64,000 nt of DNA, from contig NZ_CACVCG010000038.1 in assembly GCF_902729435.1 (NCBI RefSeq), positions 1 through 64,000 on the forward strand. The letters are read 5' to 3'. The stretch is from Magnetospirillum sp. UT-4 (lineage in GTDB: Bacteria; Pseudomonadota; Alphaproteobacteria; Rhodospirillales; Magnetospirillaceae). A program made the position numbers and the translations under genes. Below the pieces are notes generated by a model, which was not told where the DNA came from, ran no database searches, and worked only from the letters and a program-made list of their open reading frames with translations. This document shows, in pieces, positions 18,581 through 27,609 of the stretch. Every line of letters starts with the position of its first letter. The stretch's first letter is position 1.

Positions 18581-19003
18581 CGTCATCGCCGGGCTCGACC
18601 CACGGCTGTCCGGTTTAAATTTCGGCTGGCAATTGCCCCCCTCGCCCGCTTGCGGGAGAGGGGGACGAGCGCCAGCGAGCCGGGGTGAGGGCGGCGCGCG
18701 TCGGCGCGCCCAAGACCTGGAGAAACCAGCGCTTTCGCTGTCGCGAAGCGCACCTGACGGCGCGCGCCCTCTCCCTCCCGTCGCTGGCGCGACGGGTCCC
18801 TCCCTCTCCCGCAGGCGGGCGAGGGTAATCTGTCCGCTTCCGCCAACATCACCCTGGACGCAGCCGTCACCAAGGGCTCCAGAAGGCAATCCGAAAATTA
18901 AACCGGACAGCCGTGGGCTCGACCCGGCGATCCACATTGTGCCCCAGCACCATCGTTGGAGTGGCGGAGAGGCGTGGATGCCTGGGTCAAGCCCGGGCAT
19001 GAC
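18581..19003. repeat. GTCAT-type palindromic repeat split by a MITE
   Basis: The left arm CGTCATCGCCGGGCTCGACCC (18581-18601) resumes at 18915-18925 after the 313-bp insertion and continues GGCGATCCAC. Its partner arm lies at 18973-19003, ending GGGCATGACG. Removing the insertion and one copy of GGGCTCGACCC restores a sequence nearly identical to the intact repeat at 16276-16306. Together with flanking spacer it fills the 529-base gap between the SYLF gene and nfuA. No gene is seen there. Confidence 0.85.
18602..18914. mobile_element. 313-bp MITE with 24-bp terminal inverted repeats and 11-bp target duplication
   Basis: The ends ACGGCTGTCCGG... (18602-18625) and its complement (18891-18914) match at 23 of 24 positions. 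GGGCTCGACCC flanks the element directly on both sides (18591-18601 and 18915-18925), an 11-bp target-site duplication. Inside are secondary inverted repeats (CTCGCCCGCTTGCGGGAGAG near 18641 against CTCTCCCGCAGGCGGGCGAG near 18804). No transposase frame fits, so movement must depend on an enzyme supplied in trans. The family is unidentified. Confidence 0.8.
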
Positions 19004-19020
19004 GAACGAAAGTTTGACCG

Positions 19021-19566
19021 TTACGCCACCGCCTGCACGGCGACCACTTCCGGCACGTAGTACTTCAGCATGTTCTCGATGCCGTGCTTCAGCGTCGCGG
19101 TCGAGCTGGGGCAGCCCGAGCAGGCGCCCTGCAGGTGCAGATAGACGATGCCGTCCTCGAAGGCGCGGAAGATGATGTCGCCGCCGTCCTGGGCCACCGC
19201 CGGGCGCACCCGGGTGTCCAGCAGCTCCTTGATCTGGCGCACGGTCTCGCTGTCGCCCTCGCCCGAATCGGTCTCGGCACCGCCTTCCACCGCCGCCTCG
19301 CCCGAGGCGTAATGTTCCATGATGGCGGCCAGCACCTGCGGCTTCAGCACCGACCACTCGACGGCACCGTCCTTGCCGATGGTGATGAAGTCGCCGCCCA
19401 GGAACACGCTGGCGACGCCGTCGATGGCGAACAGGCGGGTGGCCAGCGGCGAGTTGGCGGCGCGGTCGGCGGCGGCGAAATCGGCGGTGCCGCGGCCCAT
19501 CACCTCGCGCCCCGGCAGGAACTTGAGGGTCGAGGGATTGGGAGTGGGTTCGGTCTGGATGAACAT
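19021..19566 (-). CDS. nfuA: NfuA/NifU-like iron-sulfur carrier protein
   Basis: A 181-residue Fe-S cluster carrier. The N-terminal Nfu_N domain begins MFIQTEPTPNPSTLKFLPGR. The C-terminal NifU domain (about residues 105-175) contains CSGCPSS with the CxxC that ligates a 4Fe-4S cluster at a dimer interface. It delivers clusters to apo-proteins. It is the last gene of the leftward glnD-murJ-trpS-usp series, a conserved alphaproteobacterial neighbourhood. The 112-base gap upstream, to usp, is unremarkable. Confidence 0.95.
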   Translation of the reverse strand: MFIQTEPTPNPSTLKFLPGREVMGRGTADFAAADRAANSPLATRLFAIDGVASVFLGGDFITIGKDGAVEWSVLKPQVLAAIMEHYASGEAAVEGGAETDSGEGDSETVRQIKELLDTRVRPAVAQDGGDIIFRAFEDGIVYLHLQGACSGCPSSTATLKHGIENMLKYYVPEVVAVQAVA

Positions 19567-19678
19567 GCTCTCGGTCCTTCAGTGTCGGCGGCGGTTCGAA
19601 AGAGGTAAATGGACCGGGGACGGCCGGGAGTCAAGGTATCGGGGGGTTGAGGCGGGCACGCGATGGTGTCGGCACTTT

Positions 19679-20161
19679 CTATGCGATGGCGTCGATGCCG
19701 TCGTCGCCCAGGCCGGCCGGCACGATGGTCAGCGGCACCCGGATCATGCCGCACAGCTTGCCGGTCAGCGCGGTGACCAGCGGGCCGGGTCCCCGGGGGC
19801 CGGGTGCGGCGGCCAGCACCAGCACCGAGATGTCCGGTTCCTCGGCGATCAGGCGCAGCAATTCGTCGCGCGGGATGCCCTCGCGGACATAGAGCACCGG
19901 CAATTGCCCCGACATCTCGTTGACCTGGGCGGCCAGCTCCTGCAGCAGGTCCTCGGCCTCCTGGCGGGCCTCGGCCCGCATCAGGTCGCCGATGGTGACG
20001 AAGTCCTGCGCCTCGGTCGGTTCGATCACCCGCAGCAGCGCCACCCGGCCGCCGGTGTGGCGGGCGCGGCAGCAGGCGAAGCGCATGGCGGCGCGCACCT
20101 CGGCGCTGTCATCGACCATGACCAGGAAGACGCGGCCGGCGCGGGCGCTGGACTCCGGCAT
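19679..20161 (-). CDS. Universal stress protein (UspA family)
   Basis: A 160-residue single-domain Usp. Strand 1 is RVFLVMVDDSAEVRAAMRFA with the Asp typical of ATP-binding members. The C-terminal region LVLAAAPGPRGPGPLVTALTGKL resembles the G-2x-G-9x-G-(S/T) nucleotide motif in degraded form. I chose the ATG at 20161. It starts 5 bases after the stop of the TIGR02186 gene, so it is co-transcribed. The role is generic stress survival. The specific partner is unknown. Confidence 0.88.
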   Translation of the reverse strand: MPESSARAGRVFLVMVDDSAEVRAAMRFACCRARHTGGRVALLRVIEPTEAQDFVTIGDLMRAEARQEAEDLLQELAAQVNEMSGQLPVLYVREGIPRDELLRLIAEEPDISVLVLAAAPGPRGPGPLVTALTGKLCGMIRVPLTIVPAGLGDDGIDAIA

Positions 20162-20166
20162 GGCGG

Positions 20167-20898
20167 CTACCTCCGGAAGGAAGCGGCGGCCAGCCAGCCG
20201 CCGCCGGCCGCCAGCAGCACGGCGGCGACGCCATAGGCGGCGGCGCGGCGATGGGCGAAATCGTGGAGTTGGGCGCCGAGACCGATCTTCGAGACCACCA
20301 GCGGCGTGGTCTGGGTTCCCGCCAGCCGGCCGTCCACCAGGTAATAGACCTCGACCAGGTAGGTGCCGGTGGGGACGTTGGCGGGAAAGTGCATGTCGGC
20401 GCGGAACAGCCGCTGGCCGAGGAAGCCGATATCCTGGACATGGTCGCCGTAGAGCCCGGCCCGCTGCTTCAGGCGGACCAGGGCGGCGCGGTACTCGTGC
20501 GGCTCGGCGGAGGAATCCGCCGGGCGGATGTCGAGGTCCAGGTGCTCGAGGCCGATGGCGTGGCTCTGCAGCAGCGCCGGCGGCGCCACCTCGGCCAGCG
20601 GGCGGGTGGCGGCGACGCGGTAGAAGGCCGGGGCGCCGGCGATCTCGGCATGGCCGCTGTTGATCCAGATGCCGCCGCGACGCTGCTTGCGCCGCACCGT
20701 CTCGGTGCGGGCGGGGCCGCGCACCACCACCACCACGTCGCCCTCGCCCGCCACCGCGCCGAACAGCAGCACGTCGGTGCCGGCGAAGCCGGTGGTGATG
20801 GCCACCAGATGGCGCGACAGATCGGCCACCAGCGGCTCGGCGGCCCCGGCCGGGGCCGTGCTGGCAAGAAGGAAAAGGAAGACCAGCCGCCTTAACAC
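20167..20898 (-). CDS. TIGR02186 family membrane-anchored periplasmic protein
   Basis: A 243-residue protein matching the uncharacterised TIGR02186 family of alphaproteobacteria. A signal peptide (LRRLVFLFLLASTAPAGAA) is followed by a beta-rich periplasmic domain (LVADLSRHLVAITTGFAGTDVLLFG...VVVVRGPARTETVRRK). A single C-terminal membrane helix (about residues 218-237) precedes a short basic tail. I preferred the GTG at 20898, which has GGTGGAG upstream. An ATG at 20937 would add 13 residues but lacks a ribosome-binding site. It sits between DUF2333 and usp genes. Confidence 0.78.
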   Translation of the reverse strand: MLRRLVFLFLLASTAPAGAAEPLVADLSRHLVAITTGFAGTDVLLFGAVAGEGDVVVVVRGPARTETVRRKQRRGGIWINSGHAEIAGAPAFYRVAATRPLAEVAPPALLQSHAIGLEHLDLDIRPADSSAEPHEYRAALVRLKQRAGLYGDHVQDIGFLGQRLFRADMHFPANVPTGTYLVEVYYLVDGRLAGTQTTPLVVSKIGLGAQLHDFAHRRAAAYGVAAVLLAAGGGWLAAASFRR

Positions 20899-20955
20899 CG
20901 GTACGCCATCTCCACCGCCCCATCCCTGCCCCCTCATGTGGGGGCGTGGGGGGGA

Positions 20956-21903
20956 TCAGCGCGAGAGGGCGGCGGCGAGGTCCGCCGTTTGCGCCCGGGC
21001 GCGCAACAGCAGGAAGCCCTGGCCGGCGAGATGGCTGGGCAGGAAGGTGGCATCGGGGCGGGCGGCGAACACCGCCACCGGGTCCAGCCGGGCGGCGGCG
21101 CGCAGCGAGTCCAGCATCGCCCCCCATTCGCTGCCGAGGTCGCGCTGCGCCAGCAGCGGCGCGAAATCCCATCCCAGCTCGCGCAGCAGCAGCGACCAGG
21201 CATAGGCGCGGCCGCGGGCGGCGAAGAACAGGTCGTCGGCGTCGCCGTCGAACAGCGGCCAGGACACCGCTTCGGAATGGGCATGGGCGGTTTCGGCCAG
21301 CGCGTCGAGGTCGTCGCGGGCCGCCGCCAGCAGGGCGGCCAGGGCCTCGGGCGAGCGCTCGAAGCGGGCCTCGCCCGCCTGCAGGCGGTCGTTGAACAGC
21401 ACCAGGTCGCGGGCGGCGGAGCGGTACTGCTTCTCGCTCGAGGCGGTCGGCGCCCACGAGGTGCGCGGGTCGAACATCCACACCCGGCCGGGATATTTCA
21501 GCAGGCCGGCGGCGCGGGCCAGGTTGGCGTCGGGGCCGCCGCCCGCATCGGCGGCCAGGCCGTCGAGGGTGCGGGCGAAGCGCTCGATGGCGCCGACCAT
21601 GCCGATCTGGAAGGCGGGCATGTCGTCCAGCACCGCCGAGGGCTGGAAGAACGGGTCGTTGGCCACCCAGCGATGGCGGTCGACTTCGCGGAAGATCAGC
21701 TGCGCCGCCATGGCGGCGGCGCGGCTCTGGCCCGCCGCCACCGGGCCGGGGGCGAAATCGGGGTCGGCATCGACCACATGGGCCAGGCGCATGCCGACGG
21801 CGTAATACAGAACCACCGCCAGCACCAGCCCGGGCGCCAGCCACCACCAACGGGGGCGCACCGCGAAGGGCGCGTGGCCGGAACTCTGGGGGGCGTCGGA
21901 CAT
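20956..21903 (-). CDS. DUF2333 family inner-membrane protein
   Basis: A 315-residue protein with one N-terminal membrane helix (about residues 20-41), then a soluble, probably periplasmic, helical domain. It fits the uncharacterised DUF2333 family through the segment AQLIFREVDRHRWVANDPFFQPSAVLDDMPAFQ. No catalytic motif is visible. It starts 11 bases after the trpS stop. Function unknown. Confidence 0.8.
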   Translation of the reverse strand: MSDAPQSSGHAPFAVRPRWWWLAPGLVLAVVLYYAVGMRLAHVVDADPDFAPGPVAAGQSRAAAMAAQLIFREVDRHRWVANDPFFQPSAVLDDMPAFQIGMVGAIERFARTLDGLAADAGGGPDANLARAAGLLKYPGRVWMFDPRTSWAPTASSEKQYRSAARDLVLFNDRLQAGEARFERSPEALAALLAAARDDLDALAETAHAHSEAVSWPLFDGDADDLFFAARGRAYAWSLLLRELGWDFAPLLAQRDLGSEWGAMLDSLRAAARLDPVAVFAARPDATFLPSHLAGQGFLLLRARAQTADLAAALSR

Positions 21904-21914
21904 GGGCGTCTCCG

Positions 21915-22913
21915 TCAGGGCTTGAGGAAGCCGACGATGTCGTAGATTTCGGCCAGGATCGGCCGGGCGATGGCATCGGCGCGCTCGGCGCCCTGCTTCA
22001 GCACCGCGTCGATATGGCCGGGATCGGCCATCAGCCGCTTCATCTCGGCGTTGATGGGACCCAGGGTGGCCACCGCCAGGTCGATCAGCTCCTGCTTGAA
22101 GGCGCTGAACTGCTGGCCGGCGAAGCGCTGGATCACCGCCTCCTTGTCGGTATCGGACAGGGCGGCGTAGATGCCCAGCAGGTTCGAGGCCTCGGGCCGC
22201 TCGTCCAGCTCGCCCAGGGCGGCGGGCATGGGATGCAGGTCGGTCTTGGCCTTCCTGACCTTGAGCGCGATGGTGTCGGCATCGTCGGTCATGTTGATGC
22301 GCGAATAGTCGCTCTCGTCCGACTTCGACATCTTCCTGGTGCCGTCGCGCAAGCTCATCACCCGGGCGGCGGCGCCCAGGATCAGCGGCTCGGGGATGGG
22401 GAAGAACTCGACGCCGTAATCGGAATTGAACTTCTGGGCGGTGTCGCGGGCCAGTTCCAGGTGCTGCTTCTGGTCCTCGCCCACCGGCACGTGGGTGGCC
22501 TTGTAGGTCAGGATGTCGGCGCTCATCAGGTTGGGATAGGCGTACAGGCCGACCGAGGCGTTCTCCTTGTGCTTGCCCGCCTTCTCCTTGAACTGGGTCA
22601 TGCGGTTGAGCCAGCCGATGCGGGCGACGCAGTTGAAGATCCAGGCCAGCTGGGCGTGGGCCGGCACCATGGACTGGTTGAAGACGATGTGCTTCTCGGC
22701 ATCGACGCCGGCGGCGATCATGCCGGCGGCGACCTCGCGGGTGTTGCGGGTCAGCTCCTTGGGGTCCTGCCACACGGTGATGGCGTGCAGGTCGACCATG
22801 CAGAAGATGCACTCGAACTGGTCCTGCAGCCGCACCCAGTTGCGGATGGCGCCGAGATAGTTGCCGAGATGGAGGTTTCCGGTGGGCTGCACGCCGGAAA
22901 AGATGCGGCTCAT
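21915..22913 (-). CDS. trpS: Tryptophan--tRNA ligase
   Basis: A 332-residue class I aminoacyl-tRNA synthetase that charges tRNA-Trp. The N-terminus [20 protein letters not shown] holds the HIGH-equivalent HLGN. The KMSKS loop appears as KMSKSDESD near residue 196. Length matches bacterial TrpRS. The gene lies 69 bases downstream of murJ, an order conserved in alphaproteobacteria. Confidence 0.98.
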   Translation of the reverse strand: MSRIFSGVQPTGNLHLGNYLGAIRNWVRLQDQFECIFCMVDLHAITVWQDPKELTRNTREVAAGMIAAGVDAEKHIVFNQSMVPAHAQLAWIFNCVARIGWLNRMTQFKEKAGKHKENASVGLYAYPNLMSADILTYKATHVPVGEDQKQHLELARDTAQKFNSDYGVEFFPIPEPLILGAAARVMSLRDGTRKMSKSDESDYSRINMTDDADTIALKVRKAKTDLHPMPAALGELDERPEASNLLGIYAALSDTDKEAVIQRFAGQQFSAFKQELIDLAVATLGPINAEMKRLMADPGHIDAVLKQGAERADAIARPILAEIYDIVGFLKP

Positions 22914-22982
22914 GGGTGTGGGTGCTCCGTCAGGACCCGAAGGGCGAAATTCGCGTCAGCTATGCCCGAACCCGGCTTGGAG

Positions 22983-24530
22983 TCAAGGACGCTGCCGCTT
23001 CAGCGACGCCTTCACCTCGGACCAGCGGGTGGCGCCCAGCAGATGGGCCAGCACCGCATAGGCGGCCAGGCCCAGGACGACCAGCCCGGCCAGCACCAGG
23101 ATCGACAGCATCAGGCCGTGCGCGTGCGGCCAGGCCAGCAGCCGCCCCGCCCACAGCAGCCCGCCCATGACGGCCGCCGCCGCCAGAATTCGCGGCGCGC
23201 GCGAGGACAGCCGGGAATCCATGGCGAACAGGTCGCGCCGCTTCAGGATCAGGGCCAGCACCACCACGTTGAACCAGGCCGACAGCGCCGTCGCCAGGGC
23301 CATGCCGACATGGGCCAGCGGCCCGATCAGGGCCAGGTTGAGGACGATGTTGAGCGCCATGGCGGCACCGGCCACCTGCACCGGGGTGCGGGTGTCCTCG
23401 CGGGCGAAGAAGGCCGGCACCAGCACCTTGACCAGCACATAGGCCGGCAGGCCGAGGGCGAAGGCCATCAGCGCCTGGGCGGTGGCCGCCGTCTCGGCCG
23501 GGCCGAACTGGCCGCGTTCGAACAGCACGCGGACCACCGGGGCGGCGATGGCGATCAGCGCGGCCGCCGCCGGCAGGGTCAGCAGCAGGGCGAATTCCGC
23601 GGCGCGGTTCTGGCTGTCGCGGGCCGCCCCGTACTGGCCGGCCTTGAGCTGGCGGGTGAGCAGGGGCAGCAGCGCGGTGCCCACCGCGATGCCCACCACC
23701 CCCAGCGGCAGCTGATTGATGCGGTCGGCATAGTTGAGGTAGCTGACGGCGCCGTCGGCCACCGTCGAGGCGATGATGGTGTTGACCACCAGGTTGACCT
23801 GGTAGACCCCGGCGCCGATGGCGCCCGGCACGATGCGCCGGGCCAGCACGCCGATCTCGGGGCTGAAGCGAGGCTTCCAGGGCCTCAGCGGCATGCCGGC
23901 GCGGCGCACCACGATCGCCAGCCAGGCGAACTGCATGATGCCGGCGGCGAAGGTGCCCCAGGCCAGCGCGTGGCCGGGGGTCTCGGTGACCGGGGTCAGC
24001 GCCCACAGCCCGGCCATGGCCACCAGGTTCAGCAGCACCGGCGTGCCGGCCGCCGCGGCGAAGCGGCCCAGCGCGTTGAGCACCCCGGCCTGCAGCGCGG
24101 TCAGCGAGATGAACAGCAGATAGGGAAAGCAGATGCGGGCCAGATCCACCGCCAGCGCCAGCTTGCCCGGGGTGTCGGCGAAGCCGGGGGCGAGGCCCCA
24201 CATCACCCACGGCATGGCCAGTTCCATCACCACCACCACCGCCGCCAGCACCAGCGCCATGACCCCGAAGGCCTGCTCGGCGAAACTGCGCGCCTCGGCC
24301 TCGCCGTCCTTGGTGAGGCGGGCGGTGAACAGCGGAATGAAGGCGGCGTTGAAGGCGCCCTCGGCGAACAGCGAGCGGAACAGGTTGGGCAGGCGGAAGG
24401 CGACGAAGAAGGCGTCGGCGATGCCGCCGGCCCCCATGAAATGGGCGATCATCATCTCGCGCATCAGCCCGGTGATGCGCGACAGCATGGTGAAGCCGCC
24501 GACGGTGGCGATGGAGCGGACGAGCGACAT
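22983..24530 (-). CDS. murJ: Lipid II flippase MurJ
   Basis: A 515-residue polytopic membrane protein of the MATE/MVF family, with about 14 hydrophobic segments, which flips lipid II to the periplasmic face for peptidoglycan synthesis. The N-terminus MSLVRSIATVGGFTMLSRITGLMRE is the family signature. AFFVAFRLPNLFRSLFAEGAFNAAFIPLF and the conserved Arg/Asp residues of the cavity follow. It lies 46 bases after the glnD stop, and trpS follows it. Confidence 0.97.
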   Translation of the reverse strand: MSLVRSIATVGGFTMLSRITGLMREMMIAHFMGAGGIADAFFVAFRLPNLFRSLFAEGAFNAAFIPLFTARLTKDGEAEARSFAEQAFGVMALVLAAVVVVMELAMPWVMWGLAPGFADTPGKLALAVDLARICFPYLLFISLTALQAGVLNALGRFAAAAGTPVLLNLVAMAGLWALTPVTETPGHALAWGTFAAGIMQFAWLAIVVRRAGMPLRPWKPRFSPEIGVLARRIVPGAIGAGVYQVNLVVNTIIASTVADGAVSYLNYADRINQLPLGVVGIAVGTALLPLLTRQLKAGQYGAARDSQNRAAEFALLLTLPAAAALIAIAAPVVRVLFERGQFGPAETAATAQALMAFALGLPAYVLVKVLVPAFFAREDTRTPVQVAGAAMALNIVLNLALIGPLAHVGMALATALSAWFNVVVLALILKRRDLFAMDSRLSSRAPRILAAAAVMGGLLWAGRLLAWPHAHGLMLSILVLAGLVVLGLAAYAVLAHLLGATRWSEVKASLKRQRP

Positions 24531-24576
24531 GAAAACGGGTGTACCGGAGAAAAGTTAAATCAGGACAAAGGGCCCC

Positions 24577-27342
24577 TCACTCCGCCGCCTTGGCCGGCGC
24601 CGCCGGGTCCTCCAGCGCCTTCATCAGGGCGTCCTTGACCTGGTCGAGCTTGCGGCCGTGCTCCACCTTCAGGCCGAACACGTCTTTCAGATAGAACACA
24701 TCGACCACCCGTTCGCCGTAGGTCGAGATGTGGGCCGAGTGGATCTGCAGCCCGAGGCGGGTCATGGCGGCGGTGAGGTCGTAGAGCAAACCGGGGCGGT
24801 CGCGGCCGTTGACCTCGATCAGGGTGTGGGTCGACGACGCCTTGTTGTCCACCAGCACCCGGGGCGGCACCTTGAACACGGAGGCGCGGCTGGGCAGCTT
24901 GCCCTTGCGCGCCGCCAGCTCGCGGTCCAGCCGCATGCGGCCCGACAGCACCTGCTCGATGGCGGCCGACAGCTTGGCCAGCTTGGCCGGGCTGTCGAAG
25001 GCGCCGCCGTCGTTCTCCTGGATCCAGAAGGTGTCGAGCGCCATGCCGTTGGCCAGGGTGACGATCTTGGCATCGACGATGTTGGCCCCCGACACCGCCA
25101 TGGCCCCGGCGATCTGCGAGAACAGGCCGGGATGGTCGCTGGTGTAGACGGTAATTTCGGTGACGGAACGGAAGCGGTCGACGTGGCTGTCGACGGTGAG
25201 CGGGGCGCCCGAGCCTTCGGCCTCGCGCACCAGGCGGGCGTGGCGCAGCTGGGTGGCGGTGTCGGAGCTGGTCCAGTAATTGGGATAGCCGCGCGCCAGA
25301 TGGGCCTCGATGTCGGCCTCGGGCCAGCCGGTGGCGGCCAGCTCGGTGCGCAGCGCCGCCTGCGCCGCGGCGACGCGGTGGGCGCGGCCGCCATCGGCGA
25401 GGCCGCCCAGCATCACCTCCTCGGCGCGCAGGTACAGCTCGCGCAGCAGGCCGGCCTTCCAGCCGTTCCACACCGTCGGCCCGACCGCGCGGATGTCGGC
25501 CACGGTCAGGCACAGCAGCAGGCGCAGGCGCTCGGGCGACTGCACCACCGCGACGAAATCGGCGATGGTCTGGGGATCGTAGATGTCGCGCTTGAAGGCG
25601 ATGCGGCTCATGGTCAGGTGCTCGCGCACCAGCCACGCCACCGTTTCGGTCTCGGCGTCCGAGAGGCCGAGGCGCGGCCCCAGCTTCATGGCGACCTCGG
25701 CGCCCAGCACCGAATGGTCGCCGTTGCGGCCCTTGGCGATGTCGTGCAGCAGCACCGCCGTGTAGAGCGCCCGGCGCGAGCCCACCTTGTGGATGATCTC
25801 GGTGGCGACCGGGGCCTCCTCCTTGAGCTCGCCCGCCTCGATGGCGTGCAGGATGCCGATGGCGTGCTGGGTGTGCTCGTCGACGGTGTAGACGTGGTAC
25901 ATGTCGTACTGCATCTGGGCGACGACGCGGCCGAAATCGGGGATGAAGCGGCCCAGCACCCCGGCCTCGTTCATGTGGCGCAAGGCCACCGCCGGGTTGC
26001 GGCGGCTGGTCAGGATGTCCATGAACAGCCGGTTGGCCGCCGGGTCGTCGCGCAGATGCGCGTCGATGCGCTTCAGGTTGCGGTGGATCAGGTCGAGCGC
26101 CTTGGGATGGATGTCCACCCCGCTTTCCAGCGCGGCATGGAACAGGCGGATCATCGCCACCGGCTCCTTCTGGAACTGGTCGGCGGCGGCCACGGTCAGG
26201 CGGTCGCCGTCCAGCTCGAACCCCTCGATGCGCGAGCGCTTGAGGAACAGCAGCCGGCCCAGATGCAGGCGGGGCTTCCGTTTCTGCTGCTCCTCGGCCA
26301 GGGCGCAGAACAGGCGGGTGAGGTCGCCGACATCCTTGGCGACCAGGAAGAAGTGCTTCATGAAGCGCTCGACCCCGCGCGAGCCGGCGCGGTCGCCATA
26401 GCCCATGCGGGCCGCGATCTCGGGCTGGACGTCGAAGGTCAGGCGGTCCTCGGGCCGTCCGGTCAGGTAGTGCAGGTGACACCGCACCGTCCACAGGAAG
26501 CCCTGCGCCTTGTCGAAGCGCCGGCGGGCCTCCTTCGACAGCACACCCATGTCGACCAGCTCGCCGATATCCTTGACCCGGTACAGGTACTTGGCCAGCC
26601 AGTACAGGGTGTGGAGGTCGCGCAGGCCGCCCTTGCCCTCCTTGACGTTGGGCTCCAGCACGTAGCGGGTGTCGCCCATCTGGGTGTGCCGGGAATCGCG
26701 CTCGGCCAGCTTGGCCTCGACGAACTCCTCGCCCGAGCCGGCGATGATCTCGGTGCGGAAACGCTCCTGCAGGTCGAAGAACAGCGGCTGGTCGCCCCAG
26801 ATCCAGCGCATCTCCAGCAGCGCGGTGCGGATGGTGAGGTCGCCCTTGCCCAGGCGTACGCATTCATCGGCCGAGCGGGTGGCGTGGCCGACCTTCAGGC
26901 CCATGTCCCACAGCATGTACAGCACGAACTCGACGATCTGCTCGTGGAAGGGCGTGCGCTTGTAGGGGGTCAGGAACAGCAGGTCGATGTCGGACTGGGG
27001 CGACAGCTCGCCGCGGCCGTAGCCGCCCACCGCCACCAGGCTCAAGGCTTCGGCGGCGGTGCGGATGCCCTGGGGGAATTCGTGCTCGGCGGCGAAATCG
27101 TGCACCGCGCGCACCAATTGGTCGATCAGGAAGCAGTTCTCGCGCACCGTCTCGGCGCCGTGGCCGCGCTCGTCGAAGCGGCGGCGCACCTCGGCGCGCC
27201 CCGAATTCAGCGCCTCCTTGAAGGTCTCCAGCACCTTGCCCCGCCGCTTCATCTTGGGCAGGTCGGACTGCGCCACCTCGGCCAGCCGGAGGATCAGCGC
27301 GCGGCGGTCGATGATGGCGCGCTGGGCGTGAAGCTTGGTCAT
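24577..27342 (-). CDS. glnD: Bifunctional uridylyltransferase/uridylyl-removing enzyme GlnD
   Basis: A 921-residue nitrogen sensor that uridylylates and de-uridylylates PII proteins according to glutamine level. The nucleotidyltransferase motif is GGYGRGELSPQSDIDLLFL (around residue 110). The HD domain carries LLHDIAKGRNGDHS (around residue 515). Two C-terminal ACT domains start near VTEITVYTSDHPGLFSQIAG and IEVNGRDRPGLLYDLTAAM. A likely promoter with a perfect TATAAT lies just upstream. It heads the leftward series glnD-murJ-trpS. Confidence 0.98.
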   Translation of the reverse strand: MTKLHAQRAIIDRRALILRLAEVAQSDLPKMKRRGKVLETFKEALNSGRAEVRRRFDERGHGAETVRENCFLIDQLVRAVHDFAAEHEFPQGIRTAAEALSLVAVGGYGRGELSPQSDIDLLFLTPYKRTPFHEQIVEFVLYMLWDMGLKVGHATRSADECVRLGKGDLTIRTALLEMRWIWGDQPLFFDLQERFRTEIIAGSGEEFVEAKLAERDSRHTQMGDTRYVLEPNVKEGKGGLRDLHTLYWLAKYLYRVKDIGELVDMGVLSKEARRRFDKAQGFLWTVRCHLHYLTGRPEDRLTFDVQPEIAARMGYGDRAGSRGVERFMKHFFLVAKDVGDLTRLFCALAEEQQKRKPRLHLGRLLFLKRSRIEGFELDGDRLTVAAADQFQKEPVAMIRLFHAALESGVDIHPKALDLIHRNLKRIDAHLRDDPAANRLFMDILTSRRNPAVALRHMNEAGVLGRFIPDFGRVVAQMQYDMYHVYTVDEHTQHAIGILHAIEAGELKEEAPVATEIIHKVGSRRALYTAVLLHDIAKGRNGDHSVLGAEVAMKLGPRLGLSDAETETVAWLVREHLTMSRIAFKRDIYDPQTIADFVAVVQSPERLRLLLCLTVADIRAVGPTVWNGWKAGLLRELYLRAEEVMLGGLADGGRAHRVAAAQAALRTELAATGWPEADIEAHLARGYPNYWTSSDTATQLRHARLVREAEGSGAPLTVDSHVDRFRSVTEITVYTSDHPGLFSQIAGAMAVSGANIVDAKIVTLANGMALDTFWIQENDGGAFDSPAKLAKLSAAIEQVLSGRMRLDRELAARKGKLPSRASVFKVPPRVLVDNKASSTHTLIEVNGRDRPGLLYDLTAAMTRLGLQIHSAHISTYGERVVDVFYLKDVFGLKVEHGRKLDQVKDALMKALEDPAAPAKAAE

Positions 27343-27372
27343 GATTCACCGGATATGGGGCGCGAACCGCGG

Positions 27373-27402
27373 ATTATAGGACCGGATTTCCGCGCCGTAC
27401 CA
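27373..27402 (-). promoter_or_regulatory. Likely glnD promoter
   Basis: On the minus strand a perfect -10 TATAAT (27378-27373) lies about 30 bases before the glnD ATG. At 18 bases' spacing the -35 hexamer is TGGTAC (27402-27397), a weak match. It is the only TATAAT in the gap. Confidence 0.5.
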
Positions 27403-27461
27403 TACGTTTTGGAACGGGTCGACGGTGGGATGCGGCTGACGGGGTGCGGGCGGATATGGGG

Positions 27462-27557
27462 GTTAACCACAGAGACACAGAGACACAGAGAAGGCACAGA
27501 GGGATATTCTTGTTTTTCTCTGTGAATCCTCTGTGTCTCTGTGTCTCTGTGGTCAAC
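27462..27557. repeat. ACCACAGAGACACAGAG palindromic repeat
   Basis: A 29-base left arm (27462-27490, starting GTTAACCACAGAGACACAG) pairs with a 29-base right arm (27529-27557) with one mismatch. An inner CACAGAG/CTCTGTG pair extends the hairpin. It is AT-richer than its surroundings and lies between mutS (stop) and glnD (start). A single-arm relative occurs at about 63753. No coding potential. Confidence 0.85.
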
Positions 27558-27609
27558 TCACCCTGTCCGCGGCGAGACGGCGGCCGATTGGGGGAGATCG
27601 TTATCCCCC

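Noticed and set aside
18602-18914. Protein-coding gene within the MITE
   Set aside because: Frames through it are short or low-complexity, and the palindromic structure explains the sequence.
22014-27525. Long plus-strand open frames antisense to trpS, murJ and glnD
   Set aside because: Same shadow effect: no ribosome-binding sites, low-complexity translation, and the real genes lie on the other strand.
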